Source: Flavonifractor hominis (GTDB taxonomy: Bacteria > Bacillota > Clostridia > Oscillospirales > Oscillospiraceae). From it: a DNA stretch of 64,000 nucleotides. The translations under genes were made by a program, and so were the position numbers. Shown piece after piece: positions 51,601 to 60,168 of this stretch. The notes beneath the pieces are model-generated. The model saw only the letters and a program-made list of their open reading frames with translations, did no database searches and was not told the origin of the DNA. The first letter of the stretch is position 1; each line of letters starts with the position of its first letter. The stretch lies in NCBI RefSeq assembly GCF_040095835.1, contig NZ_JBBMFT010000011.1, positions 1 to 64,000 of the forward strand, in the 5' to 3' direction.

Positions 51601-54600
51601 TGGACCACACCCGCCCGGTCCACTATGAGCCCATCCGGGGCAACGTCAGCGGAGCCATCAACCGCTCCCCCGACCTGCACAGCAATATGTACGCCAGCGT
51701 GGACGGCTACGAGCGCAACTGCACCGACACCTCCCTGGTCCCCTCCGTGTTCCTGTGCGAGTTCGCCCACGCCATCGGCGACGGAATGGGCAACCTGGCC
51801 GACTATGTAGAAGTGTTCCGCGCCCAGGAGCGGGCCATGGGCGGCTGCCTGTGGGACTTTGTGGACCAGTCCATCTGGACCGTGCCCGGCACCTACGGCG
51901 CCTATTCCGAGAGCGGCCCCTACGCCATGGAGGGTACCAGCACCGCCACCACCAACGAGGCACTCTTTACCGAGCATGAGGGGACCCGGGTGCTCCGGGC
52001 CGGCGCGTCCGTCACCTATGCCAACCGGGCCGGGACCGACGGCCAGGACCTCTTCAACGAGAAGATCAGCGGCCGCCAGCCCTTCAGCGTGGAGGTCTGG
52101 GCCAGCCCCAGCTCCGCCGAGGCCAACAAGATCCTGGTGGCCAAGGGCGACACCCAGTTCTCCCTCAAGACCAGAAACGAGGGGCAGATCCAGTTCTGCC
52201 TCTACACCGACGGCGGCTGGCGCTCCGCCCTGGCCGACACCCCCGACGACTTCGCCGACGGGTCCATGCACCACCTGGTGGGCACCTTCGACGGCGACAC
52301 CCTCATCCTCTACTACGACGGCGCGGAGCTGGCCCGCTATGAGCTGCCCGAGGGGGAGCGCATCCAGACCAACAGCTACGCCTTCGGCGTGGGCATGGAC
52401 CAGGAAAAGGGCCGCAACTCCGTGTCCGAGATCGCGGGCGTGCGCATCTACAGCCGCGCCCTGACGGCCGAAGAGGCCGCGGACCCCGGCCGCAGCCCCG
52501 CCGATCCCTGCCCCGCGGACAGCACCGACGTGCTCTTCTGGACCAACTTCCAGCAGGGCGACGTGGAGGCCAGACAGCAGCAGCTGGCCTGGGACTGCTA
52601 TGAAAACGGCATGTACCTGGGCTACGGCGGCGACTGGGGCGAGGGCAACCACGAGAGCACCGGCTGCGCCGACGGCCTCGTCACCGCCGACCGCCGGACC
52701 CAGCCCGAGATGGCCGACGTCAAAAAGCTCTTCCAGCCCCTCAACTTCCTGGCCGACGAGGAGCAGCTGCTGGACGGCGTGGTGAACGTGCGCAACGAGT
52801 TCTACGCCACCGACGGCGCCGCGTTCACCTACCGCTGGACCCTGCTGGAAAACGGCGCGGAGATCGACAGCGGCGTGCTGGAGGACGTCCCGTCCATCCC
52901 CGCCGCCCAGAACGGCATGGATGTGTTCGACCAGCTGCCCACCCAGGCCATCCAGATCCCCTATGAACTGCCCGACACCCTGCGCCCCGGCGCGGAGTAC
53001 GCCCTGCGCATCCAGGCCTGCCTGAAGCAGGACACCCTGTGGGCCGACGCCGGATACGTGGTGGCCCAGGAGCAGTTCGACCTGCCTGTGGAGCAGACCC
53101 CGGCTCCCGCCGCCGACCTGGGCGGCTGCTCCGCCCCCGAGGTGACCGACGGGACCGACCGGCTGCTGGTCCGCGGAGACGGCTTCTCGGTGGAGTTCGA
53201 CCGGACCGACGGCAGAATGCACAACTACACCGTCAACGGCCAGGTCCTGGTGCTGGACGGCCCCATGCCCCAGTTCACCCGCAAGGCCGGCAAGAGCAGC
53301 AACGAGGGGACAGTCCAGGGCAGCGTCTGGAACGGCATCCAGAGCAAGCTGGACGCGCCCACCGTCACGGTGGACCGTCTGAGCCAGCCCCAGGCCGTGG
53401 TGGTGCAGGTGGACTACCCGCTCAGCGCCGTCAGCGCCGCCTCCGGCATCGGGATGACCTACACCATCTACCCCAACGGCGCCATTGAGACCCAGATGCG
53501 CCTGAGCACCGACGTGACCCAGCAGATGTACCGCTTCGGCGTGGACCTGGTGGTGCCCGAGGGCTATGAGACCGTGGACTACCTGGCCCGTGGCCCCCTG
53601 GGCAACTTCACCGACCGCACCAGCGGCTATCCCGTGGGCCGCTACCGCACCACGGTGAGCGAGAACTGCTTTATCTTCATCGATCCCCAGCACACCGGCG
53701 ACCGGCTGGACGCCCGCTGGATGGCCCTGAGCGGGGCGGACAAGGAGACCGGCGTGATGTTCGTCGCCACCGGGGACACCATGCAGTTCAACGCCCAGCA
53801 CCTGGCCCTGGAGGACCTGAACGTCCCCCACCCCACCGACCTCCAGCGCCGGGACGAGACCATCGTCAGCCTGAACAGCGCCTCCCGGGGCGTCAGCGGC
53901 AAGCTCACCAACGTGCTGCCCCAGTACCAGCTGGAGAGCCGGGACGGCATGACCCTGCGCTACACCATGGTGCCCTTTGACCCGGAGACCGGGGACCTGC
54001 AGAGCGTGGCCGACCCGTACCGCCAGAGCCCCACCTTCGCCTATCACGTCACGGTGAACACCCAGGGCCGGGGCGAGGCCGCCGCTCAGCCCGCCGTGGC
54101 CTCCGCCGGCGACACCGTCGCCCTGAGTGCCCGGGCCGAGGAGGGCTGGCACTTCGTGGAGTGGCAGTCCGAGGACGTCACCGTCACCGACAACGCCTTT
54201 GTCATGCCGGACGGAGACGTCACCCTCACCGCCGTGTTCGCGCCGGACGCCCCCATGGCCACCGGCGTGACCATCAGCCAGCAGAGCGTGTACCTGTACG
54301 CCAACTACGGGCCCTCCACCGTGCAGCTCACCGCCGCCGTGGAGCCCGCCGGCGCGGACCAGTCCGTCACCTGGACCAGCGCCGACGAGGATGTGGCCAC
54401 CGTCAGCGACACCGGCCTGGTGCGCCTGACCGGAGAGGGCATGACCACCATCACCGTCACCTCCGCCGACGGCGGCTTTACCGCCCAGTGCCTGGTGCAG
54501 GTGGGCGCCTACAACGACGGCAGCGACTCGGATAACGAGGACACCACGCCGCCCACCGAGCCCACCGAGCCCGGCGAGCCCACCGAACCCGGTGAACCCA

Positions 54601-55112
54601 CGGAGCCCGAGAAGCCGACCTTCTCCGACGTGCCCGCCACCCACTGGGCCTACAGCGCCGTGAACTACGTGGTGGACCGGGGCCTCTTCAACGGCACCTC
54701 CGGCACCACCTTCTCCCCCGAGACGCCCATGACCCGGGCCATGTTCTTCACCGTCCTGGCCCGCATGGACGGGGTGGACACCACCGGCGGGGCCACCTGG
54801 TATGAAACGGCCATGGCCTGGGCGGTGGCCGAGGGCATCACCGACGGCACCAACCCCGAGGCCACCATCACCCGGGAGCAGCTGGCCGTCATGCTCTACC
54901 GCTACGCCGGTGCTCCCGCTTCTGAGGGCAGCCTGAGCGGCTTTGCCGACGCCGCCTCCGTGTCCGCCTGGGCAAAGGACGGCATGCGCTGGGCCGTGGC
55001 CCAGGGCATCCTCACCGGCAAGACCGGCTCCGTCCTGGATCCACAGGGCACCGCCAGCCGCGCCGAGGTGGCCATGATGCTCATGCGCTTTGACCAGGGA
55101 CAAAAGGCCTGA
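48666..55112 (+). CDS. Secreted SLH-anchored family 2 glycoside hydrolase (beta-galactosidase-like), 2148 aa
   Basis: Signal peptide (about 1-28), a carbohydrate-binding-like region (to about 215), two Big2 Ig-like domains (about 220-395), GH2 sugar-binding and Ig-like domains (about 455-850), a GH2 barrel (about 850-1080), an inserted LamG-like domain (about 1105-1270), a beta-galactosidase small-chain-like region (about 1500-1770), an InlB-type repeat (about 1800), a third Big2, a Pro/Glu/Thr linker, and three S-layer homology domains (about 1985-2145). The putative acid/base is Glu962 in SLGNECG and the nucleophile Glu1032 in FLCEFAHAIGDGMG. It is probably a wall-attached exo-glycosidase feeding the convergent amino-sugar operon. 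Confidence 0.88.
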   Translation: MEKRAFRKAASLLLCLAMILSLCPWAAAVDGMGPGYENPDRQADGDIELALFTGTSKEDITPRYTVTFTEDETDRDPNYPVDASYDRGICYLQTGSMPEGHAVEVSGIENVPYGTYRMDLLYKIFDDGRATVQCHWDGQPVGEAVDLGSSEEPARSQPQGDFLHTDGTGQNNSNLYAVTLSEALEVTGNEADSHTLRLEVLEKGVCAVYGLLLTPVGEPVIRLDQERVDLEQIQPEPVVITAQVAEGFGALEWTVEDDTVAAVEPGEDGTAVLTAVGVGQTTLTAAVTRQDDPMTVRTASLPVTVTDAPEITLDRADLTIDLSQEGDHTATVTAQVDPRFETVEWTAEPEAVASVEPGENGTAVITGQSAGDAVVTVTAGKNGITKQAALTVHVVDGALGFTEGRLDMSDKQLAETVDPDAIRFNDLEWTGLDLGDTVSVNPGRQEDVYEVNRVEPHATLLPYGTVEQAVTGARDYDRAQSEYYLSLTTPEDLDPATSSWQFAMVDSLGYDLEAAAARKDPYDDSQNIVDFYRTDYDASQWPGVAVPSSWQVQGVDGSGTPYTGYYDPEYGYDPPYYTNVSMPGSVTIHGTVREIFNGISAPAAPEDYNPVGFYRRSFDVPEEWMANQNKVFLFVGSAEAAYYVYVNGKQVGYHEDKTPGEFDVTPFLNPDGQDNLLAIKVYRWADCSWMDDQDSLRLSGINREVYLMATPALHIQDYKVETDFDAGFENATVKLDVQVENYTDQALDGYCVTAQIFDENGQDLLLGKNIRLELGEVAGGGDVRLSGSALVERPHKWFPDDPYLYTLVLTLHDKATNTAIEHISQQLGFREITYRQQNDDDVRDIVRINGQKVMMLGVNYQAITPYGGHYITPADYEKDLQIMKQNNINTIRTSHCPPDTYMLYLADKYGLMVMLEANNESHAIAGSCFKAGLYELINARVQNIVRQEKNRSCVVAWSLGNECGGESSWGDVIANIHAVDHTRPVHYEPIRGNVSGAINRSPDLHSNMYASVDGYERNCTDTSLVPSVFLCEFAHAIGDGMGNLADYVEVFRAQERAMGGCLWDFVDQSIWTVPGTYGAYSESGPYAMEGTSTATTNEALFTEHEGTRVLRAGASVTYANRAGTDGQDLFNEKISGRQPFSVEVWASPSSAEANKILVAKGDTQFSLKTRNEGQIQFCLYTDGGWRSALADTPDDFADGSMHHLVGTFDGDTLILYYDGAELARYELPEGERIQTNSYAFGVGMDQEKGRNSVSEIAGVRIYSRALTAEEAADPGRSPADPCPADSTDVLFWTNFQQGDVEARQQQLAWDCYENGMYLGYGGDWGEGNHESTGCADGLVTADRRTQPEMADVKKLFQPLNFLADEEQLLDGVVNVRNEFYATDGAAFTYRWTLLENGAEIDSGVLEDVPSIPAAQNGMDVFDQLPTQAIQIPYELPDTLRPGAEYALRIQACLKQDTLWADAGYVVAQEQFDLPVEQTPAPAADLGGCSAPEVTDGTDRLLVRGDGFSVEFDRTDGRMHNYTVNGQVLVLDGPMPQFTRKAGKSSNEGTVQGSVWNGIQSKLDAPTVTVDRLSQPQAVVVQVDYPLSAVSAASGIGMTYTIYPNGAIETQMRLSTDVTQQMYRFGVDLVVPEGYETVDYLARGPLGNFTDRTSGYPVGRYRTTVSENCFIFIDPQHTGDRLDARWMALSGADKETGVMFVATGDTMQFNAQHLALEDLNVPHPTDLQRRDETIVSLNSASRGVSGKLTNVLPQYQLESRDGMTLRYTMVPFDPETGDLQSVADPYRQSPTFAYHVTVNTQGRGEAAAQPAVASAGDTVALSARAEEGWHFVEWQSEDVTVTDNAFVMPDGDVTLTAVFAPDAPMATGVTISQQSVYLYANYGPSTVQLTAAVEPAGADQSVTWTSADEDVATVSDTGLVRLTGEGMTTITVTSADGGFTAQCLVQVGAYNDGSDSDNEDTTPPTEPTEPGEPTEPGEPTEPEKPTFSDVPATHWAYSAVNYVVDRGLFNGTSGTTFSPETPMTRAMFFTVLARMDGVDTTGGATWYETAMAWAVAEGITDGTNPEATITREQLAVMLYRYAGAPASEGSLSGFADAASVSAWAKDGMRWAVAQGILTGKTGSVLDPQGTASRAEVAMMLMRFDQGQKA

Positions 55113-55127
55113 GCCTGGCCCGGACCA

Positions 55128-55163
55128 CAAAAAAAGCACCTGCGAAAGCAGGTGCTTTTTTTT
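55128..55163. terminator. Bidirectional terminator
   Basis: A stem with arms AAGCACCTGC and GCAGGTGCTT and tetraloop GAAA, with seven A before and eight T after, between the hydrolase and nagA. Confidence 0.9.
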
Positions 55164-55168
55164 GCCGG

Positions 55169-56377
55169 TCAAGGGTCGGACGGAGCGGGGTGGGAGGTCT
55201 GCCAGCGCACTTCCCCCAGGACCATGACCAGGGAGACATGGATCGCGTCGTCGAACAGCAGCAGGTCCGCGTCCTTTCCCACGGCCAGCGAGCCCTTGTG
55301 GTCAAAGACCCCCGCGTTTCTGGCCGGAGTGGCGCTCATCATCTTGACCGCGTCGGTCAGGGGAACGCCGGCCAGCTCCACCATGGTGCGCACCAGACGG
55401 TCGGCGGTGGCCACGCTCCCGGCAAAGGCGCTGCGGTCGGGCAGCTTGGCCACGCCGTCCTCCACCACCACCGTGGTGCCGCAGGTCCGGCTGTCGTACG
55501 TGCCGCCGCCGCTCAGGCCGGCCGCGCCGATGGCATCGGTGACCAGGCAGATCCGGTCGGGACCCTTGAGCTTGTAGATCAGCCGGAGCAGGCTGGCAGG
55601 CAAATGTTTGCCGTCGGCGATGACCTCCACATACATCCCGTCCAGCTGGTAGGCGGCCTCCACGATCCCCGCGTAGCGGTAGGCGTTGATCCGCCGGACC
55701 GAGGAGGTGCAGGAGTAGAGGTGGGTCACCGTGTCGAAGCCCCACTCGTAGGCCTGGACGGCCTCGTCATACAGCGCGTCCGAGTGGCCCATGGACATGC
55801 GCACCCCGCGCTGGCGCAGGCAGCGGGCCATCTCCATGACCCCGGGCCGCTCGGGGGCGATGGACCAGCGCAGCAGGTTGGGACAGGCGTCCAGGATGGG
55901 AAGGTATTCAGCGGGGTCCGGGTCGCGGACGTATCGGGGGTCCTGGGCCCCGCGCTGTTCATAGGCGAAGTAGGGGCCCTCCAGGTGCAGCCCCAGGATG
56001 TTGGGCCCGTCCTCCATGGCGGAAAAGGCGCGGGTCATGTGCGCCATGGCCTGGCGGAAGGCCTCGGGATCGGCGGAGGAGGTGGTGGGCGCCATGGAGG
56101 TGGTGCCGTGGCGCAGATGGGTCCGGCAGGCGGCCAGCACCTCGTCGGGGCTCCGGGCCATGAACTCACCGCCGCCGCCGCCGTGGACGTGCAGGTCGAT
56201 GAAGCCGGGGGAGAGGTACCGGCCCCCGGCGTCGATGCACACCTCGCCGGGGCGGGGAGGCCGGCCGGGGCCCTCGAACAGCTCGGTGATCCGGCCCCCG
56301 GACACCGCCGCGCCCCCCAGGGGGAGCAGGCGCTCCTGGGTGATCACCCGGGCGTTGCGGATCAGATAATCGGCCAT
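55169..56377 (-). CDS. nagA: N-acetylglucosamine-6-phosphate deacetylase
   Basis: Removes acetate from GlcNAc-6-phosphate. 402 aa with the amidohydrolase pattern: DLHVHGGGGGEFM, the metal Glu in LGLHLEGPY, SMGHSDALYDEA with His, THLYSC and catalytic Asp in LVTDAIGAAG. The ATG follows AGGAGGGTGTTTC. It is the last gene of the TRAP/amino-sugar operon, 13 bases after nagB; its acetate product could feed ackA/tmcAL metabolism. Confidence 0.94.
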   Translation of the reverse strand: MADYLIRNARVITQERLLPLGGAAVSGGRITELFEGPGRPPRPGEVCIDAGGRYLSPGFIDLHVHGGGGGEFMARSPDEVLAACRTHLRHGTTSMAPTTSSADPEAFRQAMAHMTRAFSAMEDGPNILGLHLEGPYFAYEQRGAQDPRYVRDPDPAEYLPILDACPNLLRWSIAPERPGVMEMARCLRQRGVRMSMGHSDALYDEAVQAYEWGFDTVTHLYSCTSSVRRINAYRYAGIVEAAYQLDGMYVEVIADGKHLPASLLRLIYKLKGPDRICLVTDAIGAAGLSGGGTYDSRTCGTTVVVEDGVAKLPDRSAFAGSVATADRLVRTMVELAGVPLTDAVKMMSATPARNAGVFDHKGSLAVGKDADLLLFDDAIHVSLVMVLGEVRWQTSHPAPSDP

Positions 56378-56390
56378 GAAACACCCTCCT

Positions 56391-57155
56391 TTACAGCAGC
56401 GCGGCGCTCTCAGGCTCCAGGTAGAGGTGGGCCTGAGGGTGGGTGCGCAGGATGGAGGCCGGGCAGGCCTCCGACACCGGGCCGTACAGCGTCTCCCGCA
56501 CCGCCTGGGCCTTGGCCCGGCCGGGGACCACGCAGACGATGAACCCGGAGCGGAGGATGGCGGGGACCGTCAGGGTAAAGGCATGGCGCGGCACCGCCTC
56601 CAGGGTGGCAAAGCAGCCGTCGTGGACCTGCTGCATCCGGCAGCGCTCATCCAGCGCCACCTGCTTGACGGCCTTGGGATCGTGAAAGTCGGCCACGGCC
56701 GGGTCGTTGAAGGCGATGTGCCCGTTCTCCCCGATGCCCGTGCAGGCGATGTCCAGCGGATACTGCTCCAGAAGGGCGGCGTACCGGGCGCACTCCGCCT
56801 CCGGGTCCGGGGCGTCCCCGTCCAGGTAGTGCACCGTCCGGAAGGGGAGCCGGTCGAACACCGCCCGCCGCAGAAACTGCCCGAAGCGCTGGGGCGCCTG
56901 CCGGGGCAGGCCGATGTACTCGTCCATGTGCAGGGCGTTCACCCGCTGCCAGGGTACGTCGGAGAAGCTGCACAGCGCGTCCAGAAATTCGTTTTGGGAG
57001 GGAGCGGCGGCAAAGAGCATGTTCACCTGCTCCTGCTGCCCCAGCAGCCAGAGCAGCCTGTCATGCACCAGGCCGGCCGCGGCCCGCCCCATCTCTGCCC
57101 GGTCCGGTTGACAGGAGACGGTCAGGCAGGGGGCCTTTTGAGAGTGTACCATCAT
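56391..57155 (-). CDS. nagB: Glucosamine-6-phosphate deaminase-like protein
   Basis: Converts glucosamine-6-phosphate to fructose-6-phosphate and ammonia. 254 aa with NagB signatures: NALHMDEYIGLPRQ, TGIGENGHIAFNDP (active His) and the loop before it. It is a NagB/SuppH-type isomerase and could act on a related amino-sugar phosphate. It sits between the SIS gene and nagA. Confidence 0.9.
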   Translation of the reverse strand: MMVHSQKAPCLTVSCQPDRAEMGRAAAGLVHDRLLWLLGQQEQVNMLFAAAPSQNEFLDALCSFSDVPWQRVNALHMDEYIGLPRQAPQRFGQFLRRAVFDRLPFRTVHYLDGDAPDPEAECARYAALLEQYPLDIACTGIGENGHIAFNDPAVADFHDPKAVKQVALDERCRMQQVHDGCFATLEAVPRHAFTLTVPAILRSGFIVCVVPGRAKAQAVRETLYGPVSEACPASILRTHPQAHLYLEPESAALL

Positions 57156-57181
57156 CGCTCGATGCTCCTTTTTTAGAGGTT

Positions 57182-57943
57182 TTAGAACAGCAGAATGGCT
57201 TTGCCGGCGTACTGGTCCACCAGGCGCTGGTTGAACGCGTCGCCGCCGGGCAGATTGCCGCTGCGGAGGATGGGCGGGGTATAGCCCTTGGACACCAGGT
57301 AGCGGCAGGTCTCCATCACCAGATAGTTGGCCGCAAAGCAGTTGCAGAAGGTGGAGGTGGGGCCCACGTTCTGCTCGCAGCCCTCCAGGGTGAGGATCGC
57401 GTCGCCGTAGGGCAGGTGGTTGTCGATGAAAATGTCCACCGATTCGTACAGATTCGCCCCGGTGGGGTGGCGGGAGGGGTGGTCCTTGGGCAGCCGGTCG
57501 GCAAAGGAGCGGGAGGTGATGGCGATGGACGTCACGCCCCGCCGCCGGGCCTCCAGCGCGCAGTCGATGGTCATGCAGTTGACCCCGTAGGCGTTGATGA
57601 TGAGCAGTACCTCACCCTCGGTGGCCCCCACCCGGTAGGAGTCCAGAACGGGAATGGCGTAGCCGGGGGTGCGCTCCACCCGCATGGAGCGGAAGCCGCC
57701 GTGGCTGAGATTGGTGCCCGGGTCCAGGATGGCGTTGATGCAGGCAAAGCCACCCGCCCGGGAGAACATCTCCTCCACCGCCATGTTGGAGTGGCCGCCG
57801 GGGCCGATGACGTGGATCACCTGCCCGCGCATGATGGACTCGCCCATGGCGCATGCCGCGCGGGAGACCGCCTCCCGCTCCCCGGCGATGGCATCCAGCA
57901 GCCCGGAGATGGTTTCCTTATAGGTGATGACAGGATCGCTCAT
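57182..57943 (-). CDS. SIS-domain sugar isomerase (UPF0309-like)
   Basis: 253 aa with a single SIS phosphosugar-binding domain: HVIGPGGHSNMAVEEMFSRAG, then a Ser/Thr-rich SIAITSRSFADRLP loop and HPSRHPTGANLYESVD. Related proteins occur with sugar-kinase or amino-sugar operons as putative isomerases or etherases. The start overlaps the cupin stop by ATGA. The exact reaction is unknown. Confidence 0.82.
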   Translation of the reverse strand: MSDPVITYKETISGLLDAIAGEREAVSRAACAMGESIMRGQVIHVIGPGGHSNMAVEEMFSRAGGFACINAILDPGTNLSHGGFRSMRVERTPGYAIPVLDSYRVGATEGEVLLIINAYGVNCMTIDCALEARRRGVTSIAITSRSFADRLPKDHPSRHPTGANLYESVDIFIDNHLPYGDAILTLEGCEQNVGPTSTFCNCFAANYLVMETCRYLVSKGYTPPILRSGNLPGGDAFNQRLVDQYAGKAILLF

Positions 57944-58323
57944 AATGACAGACTCCTTTCCGTGTCCGGGGCAGGCCGCCCCGGTGTTTCTTCGGCCGAT
58001 GCGTGAAAATAGAAGAGCTTGATCCAGGGACAGGTCTCGTCCCGCCGGATGGCGTGGTACACGCCGGGCGGCGCCAGAAAGCAGCTGCCGGGGGAGAGGG
58101 GGAATTCCACCTGGCCCACCCGGGCGGCGCCGGTGCCCTCCAGGACGTAAAAGCCCTCCTGATCGTCGTGGACGCCCCCCTGGAGATAGGCGGTCTGCCG
58201 GTAGTAGAGCACACCGGCCCGGCAGCCGGCCAAGCCCCCCTGGGCCGGACCCAGCAGAGCCATATGGTCGTGGTGGGCAAAGCGCTCCAGCGCGCCGGAC
58301 GATTCATGGGTGCATGCTTCCAT
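57940..58323 (-). CDS. Cupin-domain protein
   Basis: 127 aa. A small cupin with metal-site residues spread over VHDDQEGFYVLEG and PPGVYHAI. The first motif has fewer His than usual, so metal binding is uncertain. It overlaps the TRAP small-permease stop and the SIS start by four bases each. It may be an isomerase or sensor for the transported sugar. Confidence 0.78.
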   Translation of the reverse strand: MEACTHESSGALERFAHHDHMALLGPAQGGLAGCRAGVLYYRQTAYLQGGVHDDQEGFYVLEGTGAARVGQVEFPLSPGSCFLAPPGVYHAIRRDETCPWIKLFYFHASAEETPGRPAPDTERSLSL

Positions 58324-58829
58324 CAGGACAGCCCCTCCTTGTCCGGCCCGGCCGCCCGGCGGCCCAGCAGCGTACACAGCGCTCCCTTGAGCTGCCACAG
58401 GAGAAACACGCTGGAGAAGGCCGCCATCACCGGCAGCGCCAGGTAGGCGTATCCCGTGGGCCAGCGCAGGGAGGTGTAGACGATCTTCATCTTGGTCATG
58501 GCGGTGCCCCAGCCCATGGGGATCAGCACCAGGAAAAACGCCAGCGTCAGCGCCAGGATCACCACGTCCACCAGCGCCCCCAGCCGCGGGGGAAACTGGT
58601 TGCGGATGAAGTCGATGCGCAGGTGCTCACTGCGGTAAAAGGCCGCGGACATGCCGAAGGCCAGCATCCAGCAGACGGTGAGCAGACAGAAATCGGTGCT
58701 CCACAGCAGGGAAAAGCCCAGGAAGGTGCGGCACACGATCTCCGAGAGAATGACCACAAAGATCAGCAGAAACAGCAGCGCGGCCAGCAGCTCCAGCAGG
58801 CGGTAAAGACCGTTGAGAAACCGTTGCAT
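58323..58829 (-). CDS. TRAP transporter small permease (DctQ-like)
   Basis: 168 aa with four membrane helices and the DctQ pattern (EIVCRTFLGFSLLWSTDF). It partners the large permease and binding protein. Gene order is binding protein, large permease, small permease, whereas binding-small-large is more usual. Confidence 0.88.
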   Translation of the reverse strand: MQRFLNGLYRLLELLAALLFLLIFVVILSEIVCRTFLGFSLLWSTDFCLLTVCWMLAFGMSAAFYRSEHLRIDFIRNQFPPRLGALVDVVILALTLAFFLVLIPMGWGTAMTKMKIVYTSLRWPTGYAYLALPVMAAFSSVFLLWQLKGALCTLLGRRAAGPDKEGLS

Positions 58830-58843
58830 GCTTCACACCTCCT

Positions 58844-60127
58844 CTAAAAAATCAGGTTGGGCAGCGCTGTGACGATGGGCGGGATATAGGTCGCCAGCAG
58901 CAGCACGCTTATCATGGCCAGGATAAAGGGCATGCAGTTTTTGGCCAGCGTGTCGAAGGGGACCTTGGAGAGCTTGGCCTCCACGAAGAGCAGGCCGCCC
59001 ACCGGAGGCGTGACCAGACCGATCATCAGGTTGACCACCACCACCACGCCGAAGTGTACCGGGTCGATGCCCAGGCCCTCCGCGATGGGGAGCAGCACCG
59101 GCACGAAAATGGTCATGGCCGGGATGGCGTCCATCACCATGCCCAGGAAGAAGAACAGCAGCGTGATCAAAAACAGGAAGAAGGCCGGGTGCAGGTGCAG
59201 CCGGAGCACCAGATCCCCCAGAACGCTGCCCAGGTTCTCCACCGCGATGATCCAGGAGAAGATGTTGACCACCGAGAACATGGCCATGACGGTGGAGGAG
59301 AAGAGCACCGCCTTCTTGAAGGCGTGCAGGATGTCCTTCAGGTGGATGGTGCGGTAGACCACGGCCCCCACAAACAGCACGTAGGCCGCCGCCAGGATGG
59401 AGACCTCGGTGATGGTGACCAGGCCCGTCAGCACCCCCACCAGGATGATGAGCGGGGCGATGAGGGACAGCCAGGCCTCCCGCAGGGCGGCCCAGAAGCC
59501 GCGCAGCGTCAGCTTGTGCTGGCTGACCTCCACCAGGGGCATCTTCCGGGTCTTGTACCAGCAGATCAAGAAGATGGCCAGACCGATGAGCACCCCGGGG
59601 ATCAGGCCGCCCATGAACAGCTTGCCCACGGACAGGTTGGTCAGCATGGCCAGAAAGACCATGGGGATGCTGGGGGGAATGATGGGACCCATGGTGGCCG
59701 CACAGGCGTTCAGCGCCGCGGAGAATTCCGTGGGGTAGCGGTCCTTCTCCATGGCGGGCAGGAGCACCGAGGAGACCGCGCTGCAGTCGGCCGGGCCCGA
59801 GCCGGACACGCCGGCCACCACCATGTTCACCAGAATGCAGGTGTAGGCCAGAGAGCCCTTCACCCGGCCGATGAAAAACTTGGCGAATTCCACCAGGCGC
59901 AGGGTCATGCCGGACAGGTTCATAAGATCGCCGGTGAGCATGAAAAAGGGAATGGCCAGCAGGGAAAAATTGGCCACGCCGTTGATCATGCTCTGGGAGA
60001 CCAGGGTCAGCGGAGCCGCCCCGGTGAGCAGCAGATAGCCCGCCGCCGATACGCCCATGGCCACAAAGATGTTCATACCCAGAAACATCAGCGCGAACAT
60101 GACGACAAACAGGATCAGAATGTTCAT
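58844..60127 (-). CDS. TRAP transporter large permease (DctM-like)
   Basis: 427 aa with about 12 helices: NFSLLAIPFFMLTGDLMN near the start, SGSGPADCSAVSSVLLPAM, the conserved MGPIIPPSIPMVFLAM, and GLVTPPVGGLLFV near the end. It is the ion-coupled channel of a tripartite uptake system. The ATG at 60127 follows AAAGGAGGAAAGAT; earlier in-frame starts lie in the preceding spacer. Confidence 0.93.
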   Translation of the reverse strand: MNILILFVVMFALMFLGMNIFVAMGVSAAGYLLLTGAAPLTLVSQSMINGVANFSLLAIPFFMLTGDLMNLSGMTLRLVEFAKFFIGRVKGSLAYTCILVNMVVAGVSGSGPADCSAVSSVLLPAMEKDRYPTEFSAALNACAATMGPIIPPSIPMVFLAMLTNLSVGKLFMGGLIPGVLIGLAIFLICWYKTRKMPLVEVSQHKLTLRGFWAALREAWLSLIAPLIILVGVLTGLVTITEVSILAAAYVLFVGAVVYRTIHLKDILHAFKKAVLFSSTVMAMFSVVNIFSWIIAVENLGSVLGDLVLRLHLHPAFFLFLITLLFFFLGMVMDAIPAMTIFVPVLLPIAEGLGIDPVHFGVVVVVNLMIGLVTPPVGGLLFVEAKLSKVPFDTLAKNCMPFILAMISVLLLATYIPPIVTALPNLIF

Positions 60128-60168
60128 ATCTTTCCTCCTTTCCGGGCCGTCGGCCCGGGCGGCGGACT

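Noticed and set aside
48648..55172. Very long open frame (about 2170 codons) antisense to the glycoside hydrolase
   Set aside because: An artefact of high GC3: the translation is His/Gly/Val-rich low complexity with no domain. The plus strand has a signal peptide, catalytic motifs and SLH domains.
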